The notes under the pieces: generated by a model
What the model saw: the letters and a program-made list of their open reading frames with translations, nothing else
Database searches by the model: none
Told to the model about the DNA's origin: nothing
DNA from: Halorubrum cibi
GTDB lineage: Archaea > Halobacteriota > Halobacteria > Halobacteriales > Haloferacaceae
DNA: 64,000 nt
Assembly (NCBI RefSeq): GCF_900182635.1
Contig: NZ_FXTD01000003.1
Location: 1-64,000 of the forward strand
Direction of reading: 5' to 3'
Program-made: the position numbers and the translations under genes
Part shown: one piece after another, positions 8,574 through 16,331 of the stretch
Numbering within the stretch: position 1 is the stretch's first letter
Layout of the letters: each line of letters starts with the position of its first letter

Positions 8574-9919
8574 GCCGACGCGACGGCGGGCGGCTTCCGA
8601 CGGCCGCTCGCCGCGTGATCGAGCCGTTCGTCGACCGCAGCGTCGCCGAGCGGATCCTCATCAGCGTCGCGGCGATCCTGCTGTCGATCGCCGTCGGCTT
8701 CGCCATCGTGCTCGTCTCGGGGCGGATCGCGGAGTGTAGCACCGCCGCGTGGACGATGCCGGTCACCGGTCTGGGGTTCTGTTATGACCCCTTCGAGGTG
8801 TACGCCGTGTTGTTCAACGGGGCGCTCGGCTACCCGCTCGCGATCGGCGAGCCGGGGCTGTTCAACCCATCGTGGACGCCGTTCAACCTCTCGTTCGGGC
8901 TCACGCTCTCGGAGACGACGCTTTTGATCTTCACCGGGCTCTCGGTCGCGGTCGCGTTCCGCGCCGGACTCTTCAACATCGGGACGCAGGGCCAGCTCGT
9001 CGTCGGCGCGCTCGCGACCGCGCTGACGGTGCTCGCGCTCGCACCGCTGCTTCCGCCCGGGCCGATCTCCGGGATCGCCCTCGTCGTCGTCGGCACCCTC
9101 GCGGGCGCGGTCGGCGGCGGCCTCTGGGGCGCGATACCCGGCGCGTTGAAGGCGTACGCCGACGCCAACGAGGTCATCACGACGATCATGCTCAACTTCG
9201 TCGCCGCGAACGTCGCGTACGTACTGGTGTTGGAGGTGTTCCGAGCCGAGGGCTCCTCCGTCGTCGCGACGCGGTACGTTCCGGAGTACGCGCAGTTCTC
9301 TCCCTGGCTGTTCCCGGACTCCAGCGACTTCGCGCTGCTCGCGTTGGCCGTGGGGGTCGCGTTCATCGGTGCGCTCTACTACCTCGTCGAGCACACGCCG
9401 TTCGGCTACGACCTGCGCACGAGCGGGGTACAGGCGGCCGCCGCGGAGTACGGCGGCGTGAACGCGAAGCTGACGACCGTGCGGGCGATGACGCTCTCGG
9501 GCGCGCTCGGCGGCGTCGGCGGCGCGGTGTGGGTGCTGATGTCCGAGGGCCGGTGGATCGAGTCGGTGCCCGACCTCGGCTTTGACGGGATCACCGTCTC
9601 GATCCTGGCGGGGAACAACCCGCTCGGCGTGTTGCCCGCCGCGTTCCTGTTCGGCGTCCTGAAGGGCGGCGCACTCGAGATCGGGTTCCGGACGGACGTG
9701 CCGACCGAGCTCGTCGGCGTGTTGCGCGGGCTGATAATCCTCTTCGTGGCCATGCCGGAGTTCTTCCGGATGGCCGGCCGATACGCCGGCCTGGGTTCGA
9801 GCGGGCCGGGCGGGCCGGAGACGACCGCGGACGACTCGACCGGCGACGACGGATCCGGCGGCGACGGGACGACCGGCGATGCCGGCGCGGCGACCCGAGG
9901 AGGTGAGGCCGATGCGTAA
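8570..9919 (+). CDS. Nucleoside-type ABC transporter permease (large subunit)
   Basis: A 449-residue multi-pass permease of the BPD_transp_2 / YufP-NupP kind. The stretch AFRAGLFNIGTQGQ near 126-139 is the conserved family signature after the first helices; about ten hydrophobic segments follow. The C-terminal 35 residues are a hydrophilic Gly/Asp/Thr-rich tail. The GTG start at 8570 overlaps the ATPase stop by 4 bases, indicating translational coupling. It pairs with the next permease to form the membrane channel. Confidence 0.9.
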   Translation: MSRRDGGRLPTAARRVIEPFVDRSVAERILISVAAILLSIAVGFAIVLVSGRIAECSTAAWTMPVTGLGFCYDPFEVYAVLFNGALGYPLAIGEPGLFNPSWTPFNLSFGLTLSETTLLIFTGLSVAVAFRAGLFNIGTQGQLVVGALATALTVLALAPLLPPGPISGIALVVVGTLAGAVGGGLWGAIPGALKAYADANEVITTIMLNFVAANVAYVLVLEVFRAEGSSVVATRYVPEYAQFSPWLFPDSSDFALLALAVGVAFIGALYYLVEHTPFGYDLRTSGVQAAAAEYGGVNAKLTTVRAMTLSGALGGVGGAVWVLMSEGRWIESVPDLGFDGITVSILAGNNPLGVLPAAFLFGVLKGGALEIGFRTDVPTELVGVLRGLIILFVAMPEFFRMAGRYAGLGSSGPGGPETTADDSTGDDGSGGDGTTGDAGAATRGGEADA

Positions 9920-10964
9920 CCCGCTCGCGGACGTGCCCGTCCCGCTTCTCGACGACCTGATCGACGACGACTACGTGCGCTCGCTCGTCGTGGGCGTCGT
10001 CGGAACGCTGGGGACGCTGGGACTGCTCGGGCTGTTGTTCCCCGACTCCGTCGCCGGCGACCTCGCCGGCATCGTCTTCTCGGCGGGCACCGCCGAGTCG
10101 ACGGCGCGGCTCGCCGCGCCCATCGTGCTCGCCGGGCTCGGCGGCATCTTCGCCGAGAAGTCGGGCGTGATCAACATCGGACTGGAGGGACTCCTCATCA
10201 TCTCCGCGTTCGCCTCCGTCTACATCGCGTCGGTGATCGGGATCGGGAACGCGGTCCTCGGCGTTCCGGCGATCTGGATCGGATTCCTCGCCGGGATCGT
10301 CGCCTCGACGCTACTCGCCGGGGTGTTCGCGGTCGTCTGTATCGAGTTCAAAGCGGACCAGATCATCGCCGGGCTGGCGGTGTGGCTGATCGCCTTGGGG
10401 CTCGCGCCGTTCATGTCGACCGTCTTCTTCGGCGGCGTCAACACGCCGAACCTCGGCGCGAGCGTCGGATGGCGCTACTCCGCGACGATGGTCGTCATCG
10501 CGACCGCCGCCTCCTGGTGGACGCTGAACCGCACCGCGTTCGGGAAACACCTCCGGGCGTCCGGCGAGAACCCGAAGGCGCTCGACACGGTCGGCGTCTC
10601 GGTCTCGCGGGTCCGGTACGCGGGCGTGTTGCTGTCGGGCGTCCTCTCGGGCGTCGGCGGCTCGGCGCTCGCGCTCTCGATCGGCCAGTTCGTCGGATCC
10701 GGCGAGACGATGGTCCAGGGGAAGGGGTTCATCGCCATCGTGGCGTACCTGTTCGGCAACTACAACCCCCTCGGAACGCTCGGGGCCGGCGTGCTGTTCG
10801 CGGGGCTCGACGCGACGCAGATCCGGCTCCAGCAGCTCGGGTACGCGGTCCCCGACACGCTGGTTCAGACGATCCCCTACGTCGTCGTGATCGTGGTGCT
10901 CGCGTTGGTCGGGCGGACCCGGATCCCCGCGGCCGCGGGCGACCACTACGAGACCGAGGAATGA
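9912..10964 (+). CDS. Nucleoside-type ABC transporter permease (small subunit)
   Basis: A 350-residue permease of the YufQ/NupQ kind. It has the family signature GGIFAEKSGVINIGLEG, matching the position of the loop in its partner permease, and about nine hydrophobic segments. The ATG at 9912 is chosen because a strong GGAGGTGAG lies just before it and the upstream gene ends at 9919, giving an 8-base overlap; an in-frame ATG at 9879 would add 11 charged residues. It is the last gene of the ATPase-permease-permease operon. Confidence 0.9.
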   Translation: MRNPLADVPVPLLDDLIDDDYVRSLVVGVVGTLGTLGLLGLLFPDSVAGDLAGIVFSAGTAESTARLAAPIVLAGLGGIFAEKSGVINIGLEGLLIISAFASVYIASVIGIGNAVLGVPAIWIGFLAGIVASTLLAGVFAVVCIEFKADQIIAGLAVWLIALGLAPFMSTVFFGGVNTPNLGASVGWRYSATMVVIATAASWWTLNRTAFGKHLRASGENPKALDTVGVSVSRVRYAGVLLSGVLSGVGGSALALSIGQFVGSGETMVQGKGFIAIVAYLFGNYNPLGTLGAGVLFAGLDATQIRLQQLGYAVPDTLVQTIPYVVVIVVLALVGRTRIPAAAGDHYETEE

Positions 10965-11047
10965 ACTCCTCCGTGGCGATTCCGTCGGTCCCGTCGGGAC
11001 CGAAACGGGAGTAAAGAGTTTTGCCGGCGGCGGGACAGGACACGGTA

Positions 11048-12418
11048 ATGAGCATCGACGAGTACGACGTCGTCGTGGCGGGCGCGGGGACCGCCGGGTG
11101 TTACGCCGCCGCGACGATCGCGAACGAGGGGCTCGACGTCGTCATCGTCGAGCGGAAGGACGAGGAGGAGGCGGGCCACATCGCCTGCGGCGACGCGCTG
11201 AAGGGCGCCGACGCCTTCCCGGAGGCCATCCCGAAGGAACGGCTCGAACCGGCGTTCACGAACACCGGCGTCGACCACGGACGGTTCGAGATCCCACAGG
11301 AGGACACGGTCCTCGAGATCCCGGTCCCCGGCGAGCTCGCCGTCATCGACCGCTGGGAGTACGGTCGCCGGATCATCGCGGGCGCCGAGGACGCCGGCGT
11401 CGACTTCCACTACGACACCGTCATCAACGACGTGATCCAGACCGACGACGGGCGGGTCACGGGCCTGCGAGCCAACCGCGGGGGCGACCCGGTCACCTAC
11501 GAGGGCGACCTCGTCATCGACGGCGCCGGCTCGCTGTCGCTGCTTCAGGACAAGGCCGACTTCGAGGGGACCACCTTCGACACTAACGTCCGCTACTCAC
11601 AGTTCTGTTCGGCCTACCGCGAGATCGTCGAGGTCCCCGAACCCGTCGAGTGGGACGACGCGCTCGTGTTCAAGGCCACCGACCGCGCCGCGGGATACCT
11701 CTGGTACTTCCCGCGGACGGCGACGGAGATCAACGCCGGACTGGGCTTCCAGATGAACGAGGAGCCGATGCAGCTCGTCGAGGCGCTGAAACGCGACCTC
11801 CGGAACCGTCCCGAGTTCGAGGGCGCGGAGGTGCGCGACAAGCTCGGCGCGGCGCTGCCCACGCGGCGGCCGTACGACTCGGCGGTCGCGCCCGGTTACA
11901 TGGCCGTCGGCGACGCGGCCGGCCACGTGAACCCGACGACGGGCGGCGGGATCGCGGGTGCGGCCTACGCCGGGAAGTACGCGGGCGAACAGGCGGTCAA
12001 GGCCGTCTCCGACGGCGACGTGAGCGAGGAGAACCTCTGGCGGTACAACGCGCGCGTGATGGACCACTTCGGCGGTCGGTACGCCGGCCTCGACGTGTAC
12101 AACGTCCTCTCGACCGCCGTCGACGTCGACGACCTGATGGGGCTTCTCGCGTCGCTGCCGGGCGAGAAGCTCGCCGAGGCCCTGTACGAGGGCTCCACTT
12201 CGATGTCGTTCGGCCTGAAACTGAAGGCCGCCGTCAAGAGCTTCGGCTACTGGGGGACGATCCGGAACTTCTATCAGACCAAGTCGCTGGCGGACGAGTT
12301 ACTCGCCCACTACGAGTCGTACCCGACGAGCCCCGCCGCGATGGCCAACTGGACCCGCGAGCGCGACGCGATCATGGACCGCATCTACGAGACGACCGGC
12401 GCGGACGCGAAGTACTGA
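11048..12418 (+). CDS. Geranylgeranyl reductase family flavoprotein
   Basis: A 456-residue FAD enzyme. It opens with the dinucleotide-binding VVVAGAGTAGCYAAATIA, has a second FAD contact YMAVGDAAGHVNPTTGGGI near 290, and the family C-terminus. Members reduce double bonds of geranylgeranyl groups, for example saturating archaeal ether lipids or menaquinone side chains; this paralogue's substrate is not known. The ATG at 11048 follows a TATA-like GTTTTGCC at the expected distance. It is convergent with a winged-helix gene whose stop is 3 bases away. Confidence 0.88.
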   Translation: MSIDEYDVVVAGAGTAGCYAAATIANEGLDVVIVERKDEEEAGHIACGDALKGADAFPEAIPKERLEPAFTNTGVDHGRFEIPQEDTVLEIPVPGELAVIDRWEYGRRIIAGAEDAGVDFHYDTVINDVIQTDDGRVTGLRANRGGDPVTYEGDLVIDGAGSLSLLQDKADFEGTTFDTNVRYSQFCSAYREIVEVPEPVEWDDALVFKATDRAAGYLWYFPRTATEINAGLGFQMNEEPMQLVEALKRDLRNRPEFEGAEVRDKLGAALPTRRPYDSAVAPGYMAVGDAAGHVNPTTGGGIAGAAYAGKYAGEQAVKAVSDGDVSEENLWRYNARVMDHFGGRYAGLDVYNVLSTAVDVDDLMGLLASLPGEKLAEALYEGSTSMSFGLKLKAAVKSFGYWGTIRNFYQTKSLADELLAHYESYPTSPAAMANWTRERDAIMDRIYETTGADAKY

Positions 12419-12420
12419 AA

Positions 12421-12699
12421 CTACACCGGGGACGCGTCCGCGATCTCCTCGACGACCTCCCAGTGGTTTCTGGTTCCCTCCGTCGGATAGTACACCGTTC
12501 CGTAGCCGTCGCCGGTGCGCTCGACCACGTCGTGGTCGCGCAACACGTCGAGGTGATGTCGGACCGTCGTGTAGTCCAGATCGAGCCGATCGGCGAGTTG
12601 GTTGGCGTTCCGTGGACGGTCGTCTATCGCCCGCAGGATCCGGACCCGATTCGGGCCGCCTCGGGTGCCGGTGAGGACGTACCAGAGGACGGCCTCCAT
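12421..12699 (-). CDS. Winged-helix (ArsR-like) transcriptional regulator
   Basis: A 92-residue single-domain DNA-binding protein. The helix-turn-helix is visible in RPRNANQLADRLDLDYTTVR, followed by HHLDVLRDHDVVERTGDGYGT, the recognition helix and beta wing. It has no sensor domain and no metal-binding cysteines, so it probably acts as a small constitutive or protein-controlled regulator, like many haloarchaeal proteins of this size. It shares no promoter with its convergent neighbour. The target is unknown. Confidence 0.78.
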   Translation of the reverse strand: MEAVLWYVLTGTRGGPNRVRILRAIDDRPRNANQLADRLDLDYTTVRHHLDVLRDHDVVERTGDGYGTVYYPTEGTRNHWEVVEEIADASPV

Positions 12700-12812
12700 G
12701 CCTCATATCACGGGCTGCGGCCGCCTAAACCTACCGTCGCCCGAGGGTCCTGCCGGCGTGACGGGTCGCGTCGAGCCGGCTCGAGGTTGGCCGGGATCGG
12801 ACCGGGATCGGA

Positions 12813-14093
12813 TCAGGGACGGGTCTCGGCGACGTGCCGGATCGCCCGCGAGAGCACGTCGACCCCGAGGCCGATGTCGCTCTCGACGACGTCGAACGTC
12901 GAGGTGTGGTGGCCGCCGGGGTGGTCGGTGCCGACGCCGACGTAGCAGGCGAGTCCGCCGCGCTCCTGTACGCGCTCCATCATGAACGTGGCGTCCTCGC
13001 TGCCGCCGAGGTCGGCGCTCTCGACCACGCTCGTCACGCCTTCCACGTCGCGGGCGACCTCGCCGATGACGTCGGAGAGCGCGGCGTCGCTCGTCGCGCT
13101 CGGCGCGGCCCCCATCGTGGTGACGTCGACCTCGCAGTCGTGCATCTCCGCAGCCGAGTGGAGGACCCGCTCCGCGTGATCGAACATGTAGTCGGCGAGC
13201 TCCGTGCTCTCGCCGCGGACCTCGCCCTCGATGTGGGACTCCTCGGGGATGATGTTCGTCGCCGTACCGCCCCCGACGAGCCCGGCGTTCACGCGGGTCG
13301 CGCCGTCGGCGTGTCGCGGGATCGAATAGAGGTTCTGTATCGCGGCCGCCATCGCCTGAACCGTGTTCCGCCCCTGTTCGGGTCGCGCGCCCGCGTGGGA
13401 GGGCTCACCCTCGAACTCGGCGAGGAAGTGGTTCACCGCGAGGAAGCCGTCGATGCCGCTCACGACCTCGCCCGAGGGGTGATCGAGCCCGATGTGGACC
13501 GCGTAGAAGTAGTCGACGTCGTCGAGGAGGCCGGACTCGGCCATCGGCTTTCCGCCCACGATCTTCTCCTCCCCTGGCTGGAAGAACACCTTGAGCGTGC
13601 CCGAGAAGTCCGAATCGAGGATCGCGTCGACCACGCCGAGACCGATCGTCGCGTGCGAATCGTGCCCGCAGGCGTGCATGTACCCCTCGTTCTCCGAGCG
13701 GAACCCCCCGGCGGCCGGGGCGTGGTCGCCCTCCTCGGATTCGAGGATCGGCAGCCCGTCGATGTCGACGCGGAGGCCGACGACCGGCCCCTCGCCGCGA
13801 TCCACGACGGCGACGCAGCCGGTGTACCCTCCCTCGAGCTCCTCGAGTATCTCGGGGTCCGCGCCGGCCTCGCGGGCGCGGTCGGCCCACTTCGTCAACT
13901 CGTCGTCGTCCGGCACGTTCCGGCGGGAGTCCTCGTCGAGGGCGTCGGGACCGACGTGGAGCGCGTCGAGGTCGCGCTCGCGGAGCGCCTCGACGATGCG
14001 GGCGGTCGTGTAGAACTCACACCACGCCGGCTCGGGGTGGCGGTGGAGGTCGCGTCGGAACTCGCTGTACTCGTCGTCGGTTTGGACGCTCAT
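12813..14093 (-). CDS. M20-family amidohydrolase (AbgA/aminoacylase-like)
   Basis: A 426-residue metallo-amidohydrolase. FRRDLHRHPEPAWCEFYT at the N-terminus and GYMHACGHDSHATIGLG near 135-152 give the di-metal ligands of the M20D group, with the catalytic FFQPGEE near 169 and HTSTFDVVESDI near the end. The insert at 50-80 and overall length resemble aminobenzoyl-glutamate hydrolase subunit A. It would cleave an acyl-amino acid in the cytosol. It is monocistronic, with its start 20 bases after a TTTAA-containing stretch on its own strand. Confidence 0.85.
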   Translation of the reverse strand: MSVQTDDEYSEFRRDLHRHPEPAWCEFYTTARIVEALRERDLDALHVGPDALDEDSRRNVPDDDELTKWADRAREAGADPEILEELEGGYTGCVAVVDRGEGPVVGLRVDIDGLPILESEEGDHAPAAGGFRSENEGYMHACGHDSHATIGLGVVDAILDSDFSGTLKVFFQPGEEKIVGGKPMAESGLLDDVDYFYAVHIGLDHPSGEVVSGIDGFLAVNHFLAEFEGEPSHAGARPEQGRNTVQAMAAAIQNLYSIPRHADGATRVNAGLVGGGTATNIIPEESHIEGEVRGESTELADYMFDHAERVLHSAAEMHDCEVDVTTMGAAPSATSDAALSDVIGEVARDVEGVTSVVESADLGGSEDATFMMERVQERGGLACYVGVGTDHPGGHHTSTFDVVESDIGLGVDVLSRAIRHVAETRP

Positions 14094-14227
14094 ACGCTCC
14101 GAAGGCCGCCGGATATCTTAAAAGGTCGAGTGGCGGTCGGCGTCTCCTCCTTCGGCGGAACGAGCGAACGTCGGACTCGGATCTCGGCCGCACGGACGGC
14201 GATTCGGCGGCCGTGACGATCGACGAC

Positions 14228-14560
14228 TCAGTCGCGCCGGTGTCCGAGCGGCTTCTTCCGGTCGACCTCGACCTCGACGTGGATCGAGTCCGGGAAGTCG
14301 CGGGCGACGACGTCGCGGGCGATGTCGTCCGCGCCGTGGATCTCCATCGATCGCTTGTACACGTCGTAGCGCCACGGCGAGAACTCGTCGCCGGCGCGGA
14401 GGCGTTTGTACTGAGGGACGCTGACGGTCTCGGGCGAGGAGGCGTGCGGCCCCTTACACTCCGCGCCCTTTCGCTCGAGGGTGTCTTTGAGTTCCTGGAC
14501 GGTCTCGGCGAGCACGTCGCGGTCGCCGGAGGCGAAGGAGAGTTTCGTGACGAAGGTCAT
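14228..14560 (-). CDS. Stand-alone uS10/mL48-like small protein
   Basis: A 110-residue protein with the S10 fold signature: MTFVTKLSFASGDRDVLAETV, the loop AECKGPHASSPETVSVPQYK, then IHVEVEVD near the C-terminus. The central residues match the ribosomal S10 pattern (KGP..LP..R) but the protein is not in a ribosomal operon. It is a known haloarchaeal family of S10 paralogues with no assigned role. The ATG at 14560 is preferred because a TTTTTACG box lies about 40 bases before it; longer frames start with Arg/Pro-rich sequence. Confidence 0.75.
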   Translation of the reverse strand: MTFVTKLSFASGDRDVLAETVQELKDTLERKGAECKGPHASSPETVSVPQYKRLRAGDEFSPWRYDVYKRSMEIHGADDIARDVVARDFPDSIHVEVEVDRKKPLGHRRD

Positions 14561-14744
14561 GGCTGGGGGTCGTGGATGAATGGTCCCCCGAGGCGTAAAA
14601 ACACATCTACTGGCGGATCCACTCGGAGGAGGTCGAGCGTGCCGGCTTTCGCGGACCCACACAGATCGACCGAGAGCGCTCGAAAGGGTCGCGGAACCGG
14701 CAATTCCGACACCCTCTTTACTGGTGGTTGCTTACCTGAGGCTA

Positions 14745-15191
14745 ATGACGGTCGAAGCGACCAGTTCCGGAGCCATCCTCTTCCGCGATACCCGCGGCGA
14801 ACGGGAGTACTTGCTCCTGAAGAGCCGACCGGGGGACTGGGAGTTCCCCAAAGGCGGGATCGAAGGCGACGAGGAGCTCCAGCAGACGGCGATACGGGAG
14901 GTGTCCGAGGAGGCCGGAATCGACGATTTCCGCCTCATCGACGGCTTCCGTCGGGAGTACGACTACGTGTTCGAGGCCGGCGGGGAGACGATCCACAAGA
15001 CGGTCCACCTGTTCATCGCGCGCTCCTTCGAGGCGAGCGCGGAGCTCTCGAAGGAGCACCGCGACCTCCAGTGGCGCGATTACGATCAGGCCATCAACAC
15101 GATCACCCAGGACGGTCCGCGGGAGATCCTCGAGGAGGCCCACGAGTACCTCGACGAGCTGCGGGAGGAGGCCGACGACGGCTACGTCTGA
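14745..15191 (+). CDS. NUDIX hydrolase (Ap4A-hydrolase-like)
   Basis: A 148-residue NUDIX enzyme. The box GGIEGDEELQQTAIREVSEEAGI at 37-59 fits GX5EX7REUXEEXGU, with the metal-binding glutamates intact. The start TSSGAILFRDTRGEREYLLLK and the sequence WEFPKGG are those of bis(5'-nucleosyl)-tetraphosphatase members, which clear Ap4A and similar nucleotides. The ATG at 14745 leaves a normal N-terminal strand; upstream residues are basic and shadow-like. The next gene follows 60 bases later on the same strand and may be co-transcribed. Confidence 0.88.
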   Translation: MTVEATSSGAILFRDTRGEREYLLLKSRPGDWEFPKGGIEGDEELQQTAIREVSEEAGIDDFRLIDGFRREYDYVFEAGGETIHKTVHLFIARSFEASAELSKEHRDLQWRDYDQAINTITQDGPREILEEAHEYLDELREEADDGYV

Positions 15192-15251
15192 GACGGCCGT
15201 GACGGTGGCATCGACTCGATCCGGAAGAATGCGTCGCCGACGGCGACGCAA

Positions 15252-16289
15252 GTGATCCCCGACGCCGAGTTCGGCTACGAGCTGCTCGTCTGCCGGTACG
15301 CCGAGTTGGCGTGGTACCCCGGCGACGATCCACGCCCGGCGATCGTCTCCAGACAGCTCGGTACGAAGCGGCGGCGCTGGGACACCGTCGTGATCGAGGT
15401 CGATCCGGAGGCGTTCGCCGCGCGGCGAGCCTTCGGCGACCGCGCTCTCGACTCCGATCTCCTCCACGTCGTCCGGGACGCGCCGGCGACGTGGACGTGG
15501 TACCGCGACGCGCTCCCCGACCCGGGGTACCCGTGGCGGTACGTCCGGCGGGCGGTCCACCGCGCCGGGGGCCGGGAGTTGATCGAGAAACGACGGCGCG
15601 GAAACCGGATCGAGATCCGACGTCATCGGCCGTATCCGGACTGGGTCGAACGGATCGTCGCGATCGAAAACAAGCCGGACCTCGACCGATCGGCGGCGGA
15701 CGCGCTCGCCGACCAGCTCGCCCACGACGTCGAGACCGCCCTCGCCGACGAGGTCTGGCTCGCGACGGAGACGACGGGCGATCGCGTCGAGCCCGCGCTC
15801 CTCCGGGAGATGCCCGTGGAGGCGGGAATCCTGACCACCTCGTTCGCCGCCGGAGACCCCGAGAGCGACGACGATCCCGGAATCGAGGGCGTCGCCGTCG
15901 ATCCGGCCGCCGCGACCGTGGACTGGCTCCCGAGCGACCTCGCGCCGAACGACCCGAGCGAGCGCGATCCCGGGACGGTCACCCGCCGGCTGGAGATTGC
16001 CGAGCGGGCCTACGGCAAGGGGTGGCGTTCCTATCACGACACGATGCGGCCGGACTGTCGGCACTTCGAGCTTCGGCGCGCCGGCCGGGCGCTCGTTCCG
16101 CGCTGCGGGGCCAAGGACCGTTGTCCCACCGACCGGGAGTGTTCGGGGTCGTGTCCGGAGTTCTCGCCGGAACCCCCCGCGTGGCGGACGAAGGGGTGGC
16201 CGATCGAGGGCGGGCCGGGAAAGGGGATTCAGGGGCTCCTGTCGCGGCGTCGCGAGCGCGTCCGCGATCGGATCGAGCCCGAGGAATGA
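15252..16289 (+). CDS. DUF5787-type protein with PD-(D/E)xK-like motif and Cys cluster
   Basis: A 345-residue soluble protein from a haloarchaeal family I believe is DUF5787, of unknown function. The centre carries YPDWVERIVAIENKPDLD, with Pro129-Asp130, then Glu139-Asn-Lys141 and Gln155, which resembles a PD-(D/E)xK nuclease core. The C-terminus has five cysteines (269, 285, 291, 297, 301) that could bind zinc or an Fe-S cluster. The start is a GTG at 15252, so the N-terminus is less certain. It follows the NUDIX gene. The nuclease idea is inference; the motif match and cysteines are seen. Confidence 0.72.
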   Translation: MIPDAEFGYELLVCRYAELAWYPGDDPRPAIVSRQLGTKRRRWDTVVIEVDPEAFAARRAFGDRALDSDLLHVVRDAPATWTWYRDALPDPGYPWRYVRRAVHRAGGRELIEKRRRGNRIEIRRHRPYPDWVERIVAIENKPDLDRSAADALADQLAHDVETALADEVWLATETTGDRVEPALLREMPVEAGILTTSFAAGDPESDDDPGIEGVAVDPAAATVDWLPSDLAPNDPSERDPGTVTRRLEIAERAYGKGWRSYHDTMRPDCRHFELRRAGRALVPRCGAKDRCPTDRECSGSCPEFSPEPPAWRTKGWPIEGGPGKGIQGLLSRRRERVRDRIEPEE

Positions 16290-16331
16290 CGAGAAGTGAC
16301 GAGAAGCGACGAGGAGCGACGGGACTCAGAC

